A stretch of 64,000 bases of DNA from Lucinisca nassula (GCA_963580285.1 CAUZLF010000720.1:1-64000); one strand, 5' to 3'. Positions 1 through 11,158 are shown, numbered from the stretch's first letter. The notes: a model not told the origin generated them from the sequence alone. Translations and numbers: made by a program.

Positions 1-667
1 GGAAAGTTCAACATCAAATCAAATAAAACTTCTGGAATTCAGCTAATTTTAAGGCAGAACTCACATCCGCCACAGACCTATCTCTGCGAAAAAGCGGTGT
101 TGATTAGATAATCACTTGTCGACGTCCTTCATGCAGATTTACATCATCGTCATTCCACTCATCTTTTTCATTGTCACCATCAGCTCGTCAGCATCATATA
201 GCAACCCAGCTAACAAAGAAACGTTTTTAAAACGTTTAAAAAACGTTAAAAAAACTTTTTTTTTTTTTATGAACGTTTAGATAACGTTTATATGGAAAGT
301 TTTTTTTTACGTCGGAAGGACGTTTTTGAAAAACGTTTGAAAAACGTTCATAAAACGTTCAAAAAAACGTTTAAAAATGTTATGCCAAGCAGTAAATATA
401 CATTTTAAACACGTTTATAAAAGAAGTTCTTAAAACGTTTTTGGGAACGTTTAAGTAATGTTCATATTGAAGATTTAATTCAACCTGATAAATAAACCCG
501 TAAAAATTATTTAGAAAGCTTTTGTCTTAATATGTTTCTTTATGACTATAAAATTATGTTGCTTTTTGTATTCGAAGTTTTCAATAACTTGCTCTTGAAG
601 TCAAGGTGTGGTAGGCGAGCCTTAGGTGGGCTTTAGTTTTCTATAGTGTATTTGACATGGTGTTGTA

Positions 668-1055
668 AACAGTAAAGTTTTTGTTTGTTTGATTGATTTG
701 AGGTTTAAACGTCCCCGTCCACACTGTAAAGGTCATTTTGGAGACGTTGCTTCCAATTTTGTGGGACTTTTACCCGGAATTGTAAAGTTATCTATTGAAA
801 TTGCACATTCCTCTGTATGTCAAATCATGTTATCCATGTTATTGATACTTCTTTTTTTCTTTTCTCATATTACTGCTACTCGCTCACATCTGAGCATTAC
901 GAGCAGATTTCCTGGGTGGTAACCAGTACTTTTTTAAGCAATGTGGATGAAGTGCCTTGCTCAAGGGCACAACACTTTGATCAGCGTGAGGCTCGAACCC
1001 ACAACCTCTCGATCACAAATCCGATGCGCTACTACTGCACCAAAGAGCTCCATAC
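668..1055. repeat. SINE-like repeat plus minus-strand V-core tRNA SINE
   Basis: Bases 668-790 belong to the 'GGTTTAACGTCCCCGTCAAC' family seen about nine times in the window. Bases 905-1055, on the minus strand, read as a tRNA-derived SINE. It has an A-box-like GGTGCAGTAGTAGC, a B box GGTTCGAGCC, and then a V-type core CCTTGAGCAAGGCACTTCA. The same SINE type recurs at 7713-7955. Confidence 0.6.
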
Positions 1056-1084
1056 TGATTAAAACAGAGATAAACAAGATCACT

Positions 1085-1358
1085 GACATTACTATAACAT
1101 GCCTATTCAAACATTTTGAAAACTTTACAACCAAAAATTGAAAAGTATCAGATAAAAATTCATATATTTTTCATACTTCTGCTCATAACATAGATTGTGG
1201 GTACTAGTTAGAACCGCCTCGATTCTAATGAGTACCCACAATCTACGTTTTTGAGCGAAAATAAGAAAAATAATGTACACCCCTGTAAACCCGAGTTTTA
1301 CTGTATAAAAATGGGGTTGAAAAGGGTCAAAATCATATATGTGTGTTTTCGTGATGGA
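1085..1358. mobile_element. MITE1 copy
   Basis: This fold-back MITE has a central palindrome of about 60 bp (ATAGATTGTGGGTACT... and its complement, with AGAACCGCCTC in the stem). The side arms carry 'accccxxxxaaacccxagttttactxtataaaa' type sequence, and the outer ends resemble ACGAAAACACGCCTATA. The right stem is partly eroded here. It is an early example of the window's commonest repeat. Confidence 0.75.
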
Positions 1359-2708
1359 TTACAGGCAAGCAGAAGTGGTTATTTCATGTAAAACTGATGT
1401 GGGTGTTCCGTAAAATTGACAACTGTAAACCACACAGCATATATATGCTTTAACAGTGTATAAATAAAATTACGTCCATATTACTTTTTTATCTGAAGCC
1501 CTGTACCATCACATTACCAAGTCCGTGTAATGAACGTCCCTGGAGACCCTGTTTTATATAAAGAAAACTGGGGTTTACTCGGGAATTCATTGTTTTTCTT
1601 ATTTTTGTTCGAAGAATTATGTGAACGAGCACCCACATACTTTGTTTTACGCAGTAATGAGATAACTTCTACAAATTTTCATCAGAAAATACCGTTTTGA
1701 TGTATGAAAATGTTCAACAAATATACGCGCCGATGTAGATTGAACGTCTCAAGAACGTTTTCACAACGTTTATTTCAAACGAAACACTTCGATCAATTAC
1801 TTTTGAACAAATAACAGAAATTTAGTCATAAAATTATTCAAATGCAGTGAGTAAACTTGTCGTCACCTTCAGTAAACCGAAAAAATGTCAGTATTTACGA
1901 ATATTGTCATGCAACAGATGAATGTTTACTTTTCAGTCGCGAAAACATGTGACAGCCACAAAATTCAAACAATCGCGCATTACAGTTACATTATAATAGT
2001 ATCCGGTGCAAATAAAATAAGAACCACATGCAATTAAATCATCACATCAATGTTACCTGGGGCAAAATGAGCCGGAAAAAACCCTAATTCGGTGGGGCGT
2101 TCGATTTTCTTTGTTCTTTGTTCCAAGAATATTGGAATATATATAAAAAATTCTGCAACATTTATAGAACGTTGTAACAACGTTGGTAAAAAAATGGTTT
2201 TTCTGTAACCTTTTTATAACTTCTTCGAAACGTATTTGACAGGTTAAGGAATAAGCTCTAGGTTTTGTAGAAGGGAAGTATTTTTTATCTGATTGCCAAA
2301 AAACAGTCATTGCAGTTTCGACACAGAAAAAAACGTTAGCAAAACGTTTACAAAACGTCACGTTCTGCGTAACCATTTTGAAACCTATAAAAAACGTTAC
2401 GATAACGTTTTGTGTTTACTGGGAAAGGTCATGTTTCTCCGCATACATTAGTTGTGCAGTATTCCCGTTGATACGATAATATTCACGTTACGATTAGGGG
2501 AAAAGGTCAAACATCCGCCAGTTTCGTATTGGAATAAAAGTCCCATCAACAGCACCTTACACTCTGTAAAAATTAGCAATAGTGTAGAATCCTTGTTGAA
2601 TATCCCTTATGGCATTTACGTAATTGGAAAGTGTTTAAACAATGATGCCCGCCTTGCCAGGTGATACGAAACGGCGTGATGTTATCTGTCAGCTAACACA
2701 GACAAGAA

Positions 2709-2870
2709 TTATAAGCCTCCGTGGTGTAGTCGTTACTCTACTCGCCTTGTAAACCAGAGGTTGCAGGATCGATCCCGGGCTTCTCCAGACTTTCGGATGA
2801 GTCTTTAAACCTAGGTCCCGTCTCCGTATGACCTTAGCTGTTGGTGGGAAGTAAAACTCAAACACTCACT
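2709..2870 (+). mobile_element. tRNA-derived SINE (SINE-A) with 12-bp target duplication
   Basis: A tRNA-like head (GTGGTGTAGTCGTTACTC; B box GGATCGATCCC) is followed by a conserved tail. The tail runs through 'ggatgagtctttaaacc' and 'gtatgaccttagctgttgg' to an (ACTC)n end. It is flanked by the direct repeat CACAGACAAGAA (2697-2708 and 2871-2882), the sign of LINE-type retroposition. Other copies are at 25289-25430, 34114-34272 and 51042-51205. Confidence 0.85.
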
Positions 2871-3159
2871 CACAGACAAGAAGCTCCCTGATGCGTAGTA
2901 TCTCAAGGCAATGCAAATTTGTGGAGACGTTAGTAATGTATTATTCCGCCGAAAAGGATGTTTTAAGTCATTATGGAGAAGCCGGCATAATTCAAGGATG
3001 CCATCAAATCTGTACTGCTGAGCAACTCCTCTTATTGCATGTATTCAAAAGGATTAAGCCGGTCTCACATTAAGGGACGTAATATGGCCTGGCGTCGACG
3101 CCGTTGTCTCGCAAGAAAAAGTGCGATTTCTGCGAAAATGGAATAACATACTATATGTT

Positions 3160-3405
3160 GATTATAATTCGAACTCCCGCGCCCACCCTTCGGGGCTTGA
3201 AGAAGTATATGAGCTGCATGATGCTTCCACGCAGAACTGAATCAGGCCACACAGGAGTACTGTGGTCAACGGCTTGGAGGATCTAAGCCTGTCCAGGTAA
3301 AGCTGGGTGAGTCGGACCGTCCATGCTTATAAACCCTGTTGGTTTAATTGGACGACAGGGTTTGCGATGTCATTTCATCTTAATGTCGGGTAAAAGTCCG
3401 ACAGA

Positions 3406-3408
<3 letters not shown>
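3160..3408 (-). repeat. SINE-D repeat, reverse orientation
   Basis: This is the reverse complement of the repeat that runs 'ggtttaacgtc...cattttggagacg...acatctcaagccctg...ctgcgtggaagcatcatgcag'. It ends against the 54-nt G homopolymer. There is no reading frame of interest. Confidence 0.6.
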
Positions 3409-3462
<54 letters not shown>

Positions 3463-3469
3463 CGTTGAA

Positions 3470-3499
<30 letters not shown>
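3409..3499. repeat. 54-nt G homopolymer and 26-nt A homopolymer
   Basis: An uninterrupted G run (3409-3462) is followed after 11 bases by an uninterrupted A run (3474-3499). A G run this long could form quadruplexes, but it could also be an assembly or sequencing artefact. Confidence 0.9.
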
Positions 3500-3500
<1 letters not shown>

Positions 3501-4790
3501 GAAAGAAAGAAATAGTTCGAACTCAAGCTATTTTAGTAAACGCCTTTGGCGGTCGCAGAAAGTCTCCTTGTCATTCATGATAGAGTGGACTGCATTTTCC
3601 AGTCCTTCACTGCGATATCTGGGAAAATCTGGGGGTCACTGATGAGGCCGAATTGGCCGAAACTAGGAACAGTGATTATCGATGCTCGAGCTCATGTCGC
3701 CATCTATCACACCCAGAGAAAAGCATCACTCTCAAAACGTTGAATTTCAATATTTGACCGTGATTTTACCAAACATGAAAGACCCATGGAACGAAATAAT
3801 CAATAGTTTCGATATTTGACCTTGACCTTAATTGATAATAAATCAAGTTTATATTTTTACCCCTCTTCTTCTATTTAATTAGAATTATCAGACTGAGTGA
3901 TGATAAGAATAATAGAAATTGATTTTTACAATCATTTATTTATTTATTTTTATTTATTCATTTATTTAATTTATTTATTTATCATCATACTCTCAATGTC
4001 ATAGACTTTCCAACTATCTATCTGAACTAACCATTTTCTTCCCAGATAGATACTCGGAAATTCCTACTTAACGAATGCCTTACGACGACCCTAGAGTCGT
4101 CGTTAAATTCTGTCGCATTAACGAAAATCTGTTAACTGTTCGTTATTAACGATGGGTACTTTGAAATCAAATTTTAGCTAACGAAGGCTTAACGAAGACT
4201 TAACGAATAACACAAGGCTAACGAAGCTTATTTGAACTGGCCCCTGAATCTGCTTTGGACGAAGGAGTAACGAATTTTCGTTATACGAGTTTTGACGTTG
4301 AAACGAATGTCGGTATCCGCATGCAATTTAACGCCTTAATCTGTGTAGTAAATGGGCTTTCTCGGGACACCCCCCATTTTTTCAATTCTTATATAATGCT
4401 TTATATTGAAAGACAATTAAGTCTAATACCAACGCGAAGGTTTGCTTGACAGGCACACAATAGAGGAATATTTTTCATCGGTGCGATCACATTTGTCTGT
4501 TCAATTTACATGTATTTTGAAACTTTATTAATGATCTAAATTTAGATACCAATAAATTGCTTTGACCGAGTTCTTTATTAATAACCCTTAGGCATTTGTG
4601 AATGTATGCTTAATAATGCATGTATTTCACCGCCTATTTTCAAGCGTTATGATGTTTCGTTGAGTAACTCCAAGTAATTTATGAACGATCATACAATTCA
4701 TTTGATATTTTCGTGCTTTGAGTAATTTATTCGAAATTAAGAAGACTCTTTTCCGAATGACACACTCGTCCTTCCACAGCACCCGTCATT
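3500..4790. other. Non-coding, AT-rich upstream sequence
   Basis: No gene is recognised here. An ATTT-rich low-complexity stretch lies at about 3935-3985. A CTTAACGAA/CTAACGAA-rich stretch at about 4060-4225 resembles a decayed repeat. Confidence 0.6.
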
Positions 4791-4803
4791 GACCTATTAA
4801 CCG

Positions 4804-4858
4804 CCGCATGCGCAGTGCCCGTTCGCAATGCGAGATGGGATTGAAGAATGTAAACAAA
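4804..4858 (+). promoter_or_regulatory. Candidate promoter elements upstream of DUSP10-like exon 1
   Basis: About 150-200 bp upstream of the first ATG there is an NRF1-like palindromic motif (CCGCATGCGCAG, 4804-4815). A forkhead-type site (TGTAAACAAA, 4849-4858) follows. No TATA box is obvious. The motif matches are direct; their function is inferred only from position. Confidence 0.3.
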
Positions 4859-5011
4859 CCGAGACGCTATGCGCTAAAATTAGTAACAAAATGACTTCAT
4901 CGCACAATCTGCTTGTGACGTGTTTAGTATAAACGATCATTCATGTATACTCATTCTGATAGTGTTGATAATACGAGAAAGTCGGAGAATACCAACTGTT
5001 GAGTTAGATAT

Positions 5012-5834
5012 ATGTCAGTTACAACGTTTTGTGTTTCAAACAAGCAGCAGCCAGGGGCTGACTTTAGAAATAAAATAGTGCCACATTCAGGCGCTGTCTG
5101 TCCGTGTGTACGTGGTTTATCTTGTGTTCGAGTGAATACAGAACTTAATAATTTTCTTTACCATGCGGTGATAGAAATTTGGAAACTGTATAATCAAATA
5201 TCTCATATTTTGGACCAGTGGAGAATTCCAATGCCTGAATCGGGGGATGTCGAGGTTTTGAACCCAAACTGCATCCCCAGAGGTATCAACAGCCCATCGC
5301 GCCGACGAGTCGGATTAACGTTGGATTTTTCGCAACTGCCAAAAAGGTGTAAATTGGAATCAATGAATTTCGCAGTGAACGCCGCCTTTTCTTTGACTTG
5401 CAGCGGGAGTAATACGGGTAATAGTAGTAGTAGTAATAATAATAACAATAATGTTAACAGCGTTAACAATGTGAATGCGTACCAGAGAACCATTATGCCT
5501 CACGACTTAGCTGGGAGGCTGAACAAATCCAAGCCGGTTTTGGTACTGGACTGCCGACCATTTTTCGCGTATAATGCGAATCATATCCAGGGTGCTGTGA
5601 ATATAAATTGTTCGGACAGATTTAACCGACGACGGCTTCAACAGGGAAAGTGTTCGTTGGTTGACTTAGTGTCAACTAAAGAAGGGAAAGACATCTTTAA
5701 GAAACGGTGCAGTAAAGAAATAGTGTTATATGATGAACGGACAGATGACGTCGGTCATATTGCTACCGACGCCACGTTATATTTGGTGTTGACGGTGCTA
5801 CTCAGGGAAGGAAAGCAGGCGTCTATCCTTAAAG
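5012..5834 (+). CDS. DUSP10: DUSP10/MKP-5-like dual-specificity MAP-kinase phosphatase, exon 1 (rhodanese domain)
   Basis: This exon encodes the first 275 residues of a MAP-kinase phosphatase, an enzyme that removes phosphates from Thr and Tyr of JNK/p38-type kinases. The N-terminus is unusual and Asn-rich (residues about 137-155, from AGT/AAT repeats). Residues 97-104 (RRRVGLTL) fit a kinase-docking D-site, basic cluster then hydrophobic-x-hydrophobic. A rhodanese/CH2 domain runs from about residue 162: LDCRPFFAYN, HIQGAVNINC, then NRRRLQQGK, the basic kinase-interaction motif typical of DUSP10, then EIVLYDE. The ATG at 5012 is the first in frame. The donor AAAG|GTAATA ends the exon after one base of a Gly codon. 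That joins in frame to 15938 to give KGGLSEFQ, matching the family's KGGLSSF. The start is less certain than the domain. Confidence 0.85.
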
Positions 5835-5855
5835 GTAATATTTTTTATTTATTTA

Positions 5856-6133
5856 TTCACGAAAACACTCCTACATGTATATAATTCTTACCCCCTTGAA
5901 TCCCACTTTTATATAGTTAAACTGGGGTTTAGAGGGGTATATATTACCTTGAAGTTCCTTATTTCTGCTCAAAAACATAGATTGTGGGTTCTCGTTAGAA
6001 CCGCCTCGACGAGGCGGTTCTAATGAGTACCCACAATCTATGTTTGGAGAAGAAATAGGAAACATATCAGAATTTTTCATCTGAAAACTTCCATTTTTGG
6101 TAGTGAAATTTGAAAAGGGTTGTTTTCGTAATG
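5856..6133. mobile_element. MITE1 copy just inside intron 1 of DUSP10
   Basis: It starts ATTCACGAAAACACTCC about 20 bp downstream of the exon 1 donor and ends GGTTGTTTTCGTAATG. The central palindrome spans about 5977-6043 (stem GTTAGAACCGCCTCG). All MITE1 hallmarks are present. Confidence 0.8.
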
Positions 6134-6148
6134 ATTTGGTTATGTACG

Positions 6149-6230
6149 TCCTTATGTATGTATGTATGTATGTATGTATGTATGTATGTATGTATGTATG
6201 TATGTATGTATGTATGTATGTATGTATGTT
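6149..6230. repeat. (TATG)n microsatellite
   Basis: About twenty consecutive TATG units follow directly on the end of a MITE1 copy. A partial MITE1 stem (ATTAGAACCGCCTCGCGGAGGTGG) follows at about 6257-6285. Confidence 0.9.
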
Positions 6231-6737
6231 AGGGATAAACCCTGTTAAGTGGGCTTTCATTAGAACCGCCTCGCGGAGGTGGTCCTATTGAATACCCATT
6301 AAAAATGTTTTTTTAAGAAAAAAAGTAAAATGCTAGATCTCTTGCTATGACTTTTTACGGTATGCTTCATAAATGCAATTTCTGTCACTGGCTAGATGCC
6401 AGTCCCTTTTTCCCACCACAAAGACCCAAAATGATGATAAAAAATTTGTCATCGTTTCCTTTCATCACACTCATTGCCGCCATATTGGATGGATGACTCA
6501 TTCTTAAAGTCATAAGTTTCTGTAATATGTTGACATTAGTAATAGTCAGTAATCTACGTACTGAATAAACAAAATGACCGATTGACCGCTGGTCATTGAT
6601 CGATACATGTATTTACATGTTTAATCATTGTCCATTTAGAAATTATCATTTTATATGAATTATACTAAGATGTCAAAACATGTAGTTAGGTTATGAGAAA
6701 CTGCTCGATAACTGACATTTTTTTTCTGATCCATTTT

Positions 6738-6990
6738 ATTACGAAAACACACCTGTCTAAATAGATTGAAAATTTTACCACCCAAAATATTTTTTTAGAC
6801 AAAAGCATTCCACATCAGAACATAGATTGAGAGTACCCATCAGAACCGCCTCGCCGCCTCTGCGAGGCGGTTCTAACGAATACCCACAATTTTATGTTTT
6901 TTTAGATAAATAAGAAAAATGATGTAAACCCCGGAAACCCTAGTTTCATAAAAGTGGTGTGTAATGGGGTCAGAATAACATAGGCTGTTA
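6738..6990. mobile_element. MITE1 copy
   Basis: Its left end is TTACGAAAACACACCTG. The central stem at about 6820-6895 has an expanded loop (CCTCGCCGCCTCTGCGAGG), and the usual flanking arms are present. Confidence 0.75.
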
Positions 6991-7145
6991 TTGTGGTTTA
7001 TTTATTTATTTATTTTCGTTTGTTAGTTAGTTAATTAGTTTGTTAGTTAGTAATTGTGGGTCTTAATGGAATAATATATATACGAACTTAGGTAGCAGTT
7101 TTTTGTTAACCCATTTAGTACCAGAAACCCCAAAATGGGTACCCT

Positions 7146-7214
7146 GGCAAACAGTGCAGGCCCAGATCAGACGCCGCAGAACGCGGCGTCTGATCAGGGC
7201 CTCCACTGTTTGCT
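7146..7214. repeat. 'GCAAACAGTG' hairpin element, copy 1
   Basis: An imperfect palindrome of about 69 bp. GCAAACAGTG at the left pairs with CACTGTTTGC at the right. The inner stem GATCAGACGCCGC pairs perfectly with GCGGCGTCTGATC. Other copies lie at about 22926, 25062, 43097, 53469, 56199, 57797, 58039, 58436 and 58676. Confidence 0.75.
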
Positions 7215-7712
7215 AAAAGTTCAGCCAGTTTCCAAAAAGATTTTGATGAAAACACAACCTTACACCCCTAAATTTTGGAATGGACTCCTGCTATATATAA
7301 GGAGGAAGATTCCATTTGGTGCAAAAAGGGTTAAATGAAACCCCTAGTTTACGTCTGAAAGAGTTGTTTCCCCTGAAATATAACCAACACCAAAGAAACT
7401 ACACACATTCAGTCATTATGACTAAAAGGCGAGACACCCCGCTGTCATCTTACGTATTGTGAATATGTGTTGTATCAAACCGCAAAGCAAATCATTTGTG
7501 GTTTTCTTTCTCAACCGTAGCGACTACGTCATCAATAATACACCTATATATTGTGAAGAATTCAGTTTATACAGATACTAATTAAGGGTGTGAATATCTT
7601 TTTTAAACAAACAACAAACCAGTGCTCCATAACACACCTGCGCTTCAATGACGTCACGAGCAATTTGTTCAATGGAAAATTTTGATACCTCCAAACATCG
7701 ATTTTAATTTGT

Positions 7713-7722
7713 GGGTGCCCGT

Positions 7723-7754
<32 letters not shown>

Positions 7755-7955
7755 CGACCTTATTTATAGAGGGTAACACATTTAGTAAACTAGTACTAAT
7801 CTTCCATGTGGCCCTCTTTTCCTGGGTAGAACCAGTACTAAGCAATGTGGATAAAGTCTCTTGCTCAAGGAAACAACACTTGCCGCCCGTGGGGTTCGAA
7901 CCCGGTACCTCTCGATCCCGAGGCCGATACTTTACCACTGCACCACAGCGCTCCG
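7713..7955 (-). mobile_element. V-core tRNA-derived SINE with (ATT)n tail
   Basis: The minus strand begins with a tRNA-like head: A box GTGGTGCAGTGG, B box GGTTCGAACCC. A V-type core follows (CCTTGAGCAAGAGACTT, CACATTGCTTAGTACTGG), then a terminal (ATT)n run of about 30 bp. The polymerase III promoter boxes and the simple tail make this a clear SINE. Confidence 0.8.
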
Positions 7956-7959
7956 TTTA

Positions 7960-8080
7960 GGTAAGAGCCGCCTCATTGAGGCGGTTCGGCGGTTCTGACG
8001 AGCAGGTACACTCTACGTTTTTGGGGAGAATACCCCCTTTGAAACAACCAAGCGGGGTTTACAGGGATACACACACCACA
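7960..8080. mobile_element. Degenerate MITE1 fragment
   Basis: It holds GAGCCGCCTCATTGAGGCGGTTC, then GGTTCTGACGAGCAGGTAC and an arm with 'gcggggtttacaggg'. It looks like a rearranged MITE1 core. Confidence 0.45.
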
Positions 8081-8109
8081 AAGACTTATTAAGATCATAC
8101 TGCTTGTAG

Positions 8110-8300
8110 CACCGAATACAGTGAAATTCCACCTAAAATTAAGACTAATTCTGCTATAAAAAGCTTATTTTCAAGGGTACACTTATTTTTTCTTTGTGTG
8201 TTCTCTGGTCAGAGACCACCATTGGGACTGTTCAAAAGTGGTCTTAAAGACCACTTTTGAACAGTCCCAAAGGTGGTCTTAATTCAGGAGTGTTTGTGGA
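8110..8300. mobile_element. Fold-back MITE (ACAGTGAAATTCC family) with 49-bp palindrome
   Basis: It starts TACAGTGAAATTCCAC and ends near GGTGGTCTTAATTCAGG. Inside is a palindrome at 8222-8270 with 24-bp perfect arms and a single central base (arms begin TTGGGACTGTTC). A related but decayed copy is at 10543-10755, and a fragment lies at about 23205-23295. Confidence 0.6.
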
Positions 8301-8639
8301 TATCCAGTTCACCATTTGTTTGGGCCGCGAAAAAAGGAGTTTTCGAGCGCTGTCTGAGTCCAGCAAATGTAACAATTATCCTCCGTACTTTCCGAGTTAG
8401 AATACGACCTTCTAGATCTATATGATGCTGCTTTGGCTCTGTCAGCATCCGTTTAATGCACGGCAAAGACTCTGATCAGACTGCGCAGTCTGAGTCTTCG
8501 CTGGGCGCACGTGATGGCATACCCTTTTCGCTTGGTGCAGTGAATGTAGAAGTGGTGGTTACTCCATTTTCCTTGGTATACATGTAAAAAAAACAAAAAC
8601 ACACACACAAAAAAAACAGCATGGGCTGACTCATAAGAC

Positions 8640-9265
8640 ATGCATACGCATGTATAATGTGTTTTACTGAGCCTTTCGGCTGGACACCGCCAATCGGGGC
8701 TTGGAAAAATAGATTGGGCTACATTGTGCTTCCGCACAGAGCCGACCGAACTTGGGTACTGGTAAACCGCTTAGTCTTAGCCTGCCCAGGAAAAGTGGTG
8801 CGGTAGGGCTTTATATTTCATTTCGCCTCACTGTTGGGTACAAGTATAAGTCACAAAATTCGGAATCAACGTGACAAGTCTTATGCATAAAACCTCTGCA
8901 TTTATTTGAAAATGAAGTTATCATGTCTCTGAAAAATAGACTGTTTTTAGCATAATTGCATTTATATGTACACTTATGTTTGTTTGTTTGATTCGAAGTT
9001 TAACGTCCCCGTCAACACTGCAAAGGTAATTTTGCAGCCGTTGCTTCCAATTTTGTGGGATTTTTACCCGACATTGAGATGAAATGACATCTCAAGCCCT
9101 GCCTCCCAATGAAACCAGTAGGGTTTATAAGCATGGACGGGCCAACTCGCACCGCATTGCCTGGGCAGGATTAGATCATCTAAGCGGTTTACCAGTACTC
9201 GTGTGCGGGTCGCTTTCAGCTCTGCGTGGAAGCATCATGCAGCCCATCTATTTCTTCAACCCCGA
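8640..9265. repeat. Two SINE-D repeats in opposite orientation
   Basis: A reverse copy (about 8640-8830; 'gtactggtaaaccgcttag...cctgcccagg') is followed by a forward copy (about 8978-9265; 'gaagtttaacgtccccgtca...ctctgcgtggaagc'). Both are non-coding. Confidence 0.6.
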
Positions 9266-9269
9266 TGAG

Positions 9270-9800
9270 TACGTATGTATTTTGATTTGACAAATCACAT
9301 TCCACGCAAGTTCTATGAGTATACTAAATGATTAATTAAATCTCTTAGATATGGAGAAATGAGTTATAACATCTTGCTTCTGTAACATGATTAATAAAGC
9401 AGCTCATTTCCCGTTTCCTGTTATAAATTATGGGTAATAAAGAAAAGGAAACAAATTTTGTAGCCACTTGACAGTGAGTAATAAAAAAAGTTCTTGAAGC
9501 TGACACAAAATAAAAGTTTTAAAAAGTTAATAGCCCCGGACAAAGACTGGCTACCGGTCGTATCTTCATATTTTCTCATTTCTATGAAGGCATGGATTAT
9601 GTAACCGTGATCAAGAAACACAATCCAAACATGTCTTTACCTTCAAAGTTGTCTTTCTTTCTACTCTTAGAACTCAGCTGAAATCAGTAAAACATCAGGG
9701 AAAACATATTTAATAAGTTTGACGACGGGAGCCAGTCTATCCCGGACAAGGAGGAGTAAAATGTCAACTGTTCGCGGTTCTTTTTTCTTCATATTTCTCA
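9270..9800. other. No feature recognised
   Basis: AT-rich intronic sequence of the DUSP10-like gene. No repeat or coding signal is recognised. Confidence 0.5.
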
Positions 9801-10087
9801 AAACATTACGAAAGCACTCCAATATAAATTGACCCCCTTAAACTCCACTTCCATACAGTAAAACTGGGGTTTATAGGGGGTGTGTTACAACGCATAATGT
9901 AGTAATGTAGTAATTTCTTCATTTTGAAATTTTTACTACATTATGCGTTGGCATAGTCGACGCGAAATGAAATAAAATGTCGTTTTTACTTCATTATGCG
10001 TCGATACTAAGAGGTTTGAGCAAAATGAAAGAATTATTTCATTTTGCGGCGATGGGTGGCATACTTAATTTTACTTCATTATGCGTC

Positions 10088-10367
10088 AACAGTTTGTTTG
10101 TTTGATTTGAGGTTTAACGTTCCCGTCAAGACTATTTAGGTCATTTTGGAGACATTGCTTCAAATTTTATGGGACTTTTACCCGATATTGAGATGAAATG
10201 ACATCTCAATCGCTGCCGTCCAATTAAAAGCAATAGGGTTTATATGCATGGATGGGCCGACTCGCAGCAGTTTTCCTGGACAGGCTTAGACCTTCTAAGC
10301 AGATTACGAGGACTCATGTACGGGCGGTATCAGCTCTGCGTGGAAGCATCGTGCAGCCCATCTATTT
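10088..10367 (+). repeat. SINE-D repeat inside the inverted-repeat element
   Basis: A forward copy of the 'GGTTTAACGTTCCCGTCAAG...CTCTGCGTGGAAGCATC' repeat, nested in the 9883-10942 insertion. Confidence 0.6.
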
Positions 10368-10445
10368 ATACCCCCGGCATACGAAGTATGCAAGGGGGTA
10401 TATAGTTTTTGTCCATTCTGTCTGTCTGTCTGTCTGTCTGTCTGC
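10368..10445 (+). mobile_element. Head of a Helentron-like element, family D
   Basis: The hairpin head ACCCCCGGCATACGAAGTATGCAAGGGGGT is followed by (GTCT)n. The reverse complement of this head lies at about 44986-45026. No tandem monomers follow here, so the copy is truncated. Confidence 0.5.
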
Positions 10446-10542
10446 TGTGTTGAGCCTTAAAACACAAATGAGGGAAAGACATCAGGCATGAGACCAAAAT
10501 AGCGCAAGGCGTACGATTTTAATTCTACTGGCTTAATCAAAT

Positions 10543-10755
10543 ACAATGAAATTCCACTATTAAGACCACCTAAAATTAATACAAATTTTGTTTTTAAAGC
10601 ATATTTGGAAGGTTAAAGCTATATTTTCTTTGTGATTTTGACCTTCAGTGTGCTTTTGTGGAAGACCGTCTTTTGGACTGTTCAACTGTGGTCTTAAAGA
10701 CCACTTTTGAACCGTCTCAAATGTGGTCTAAATTGTAGGAATTTAACTGTATTGC
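10543..10755. mobile_element. Fold-back MITE (ACAGTGAAATTCC family), decayed copy
   Basis: Ends ACAATGAAATTCCAC and, on the other strand, ACAGTTAAATTCC. The centre GTGGTCTTAAAGACCAC matches the long palindrome at 8222-8270, but the outer arms have diverged. Confidence 0.55.
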
Positions 10756-11158
10756 TTCCTAAGTCTTTTCGAAGACAGCTATGTTCTACCATCATTACTT
10801 CATTATGCGTCGATATGGTGCATATCAACGCGAAATGAAATAATTTTTTTACTTCATTTCGCGTCGACTATGCCAACGCATAATGTAGTAAAAAAAATCA
10901 AAATGAAGAAATTACTACATTACTACATTATGCGTTGTATCAGGGGTGTCCATTATTTTTTTTATTTCTGCTAAAATACATATACTGTGGATACTCATTA
11001 GGACCGCCTTACCCACAATTTATATTTTGAGCAGATGAATGAAAAATTATTAAATATCAGATTTTTTATGTAAAATAATAAATTAAATCGATCCTTCTAT
11101 CATATTTGATACAATTTTTTGACTTTTTTTAAACAAAATTTGCATCCTATATGTAGAA

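Larger units (their letters stand above)
205..2423. mobile_element. AACGTT-rich interspersed element with inverted ends
   Basis: Both ends are packed with AAACGTTT/AACGTT motifs (about 225-460 and 2165-2420) in opposite orientation. The left end begins CCCAGCTAACAAAG and the right end, reverse-complemented, begins CCCAGTAAACACAAAACG. This suggests a non-autonomous DNA transposon with similar terminal inverted repeats. No convincing target duplication is visible. A SINE-like repeat, a V-core SINE and a MITE1 copy lie inside it. No coding potential is seen. The superfamily is not recognised. Confidence 0.45.
9804..11120. mobile_element. MITE1 copy split by a 1,060-bp inverted-repeat element
   Basis: MITE1 left half (9804-9882) and right half (10943 to about 11120) are separated by an insertion at 9883-10942. 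Its ends are inverted repeats of about 95 bp (TGTTACAACGCATAATG at the left; TGATACAACGCATAATG on the opposite strand at the right). A 6-bp direct repeat GGGGTG flanks it (9877-9882, 10943-10948). Other MITE1 copies carry this stretch once, which supports precise insertion. Confidence 0.75.

Noticed and set aside
6097..6291. Tyr-Val-Cys-Met repeat protein
   Set aside because: Translation of the (TATG)n microsatellite.
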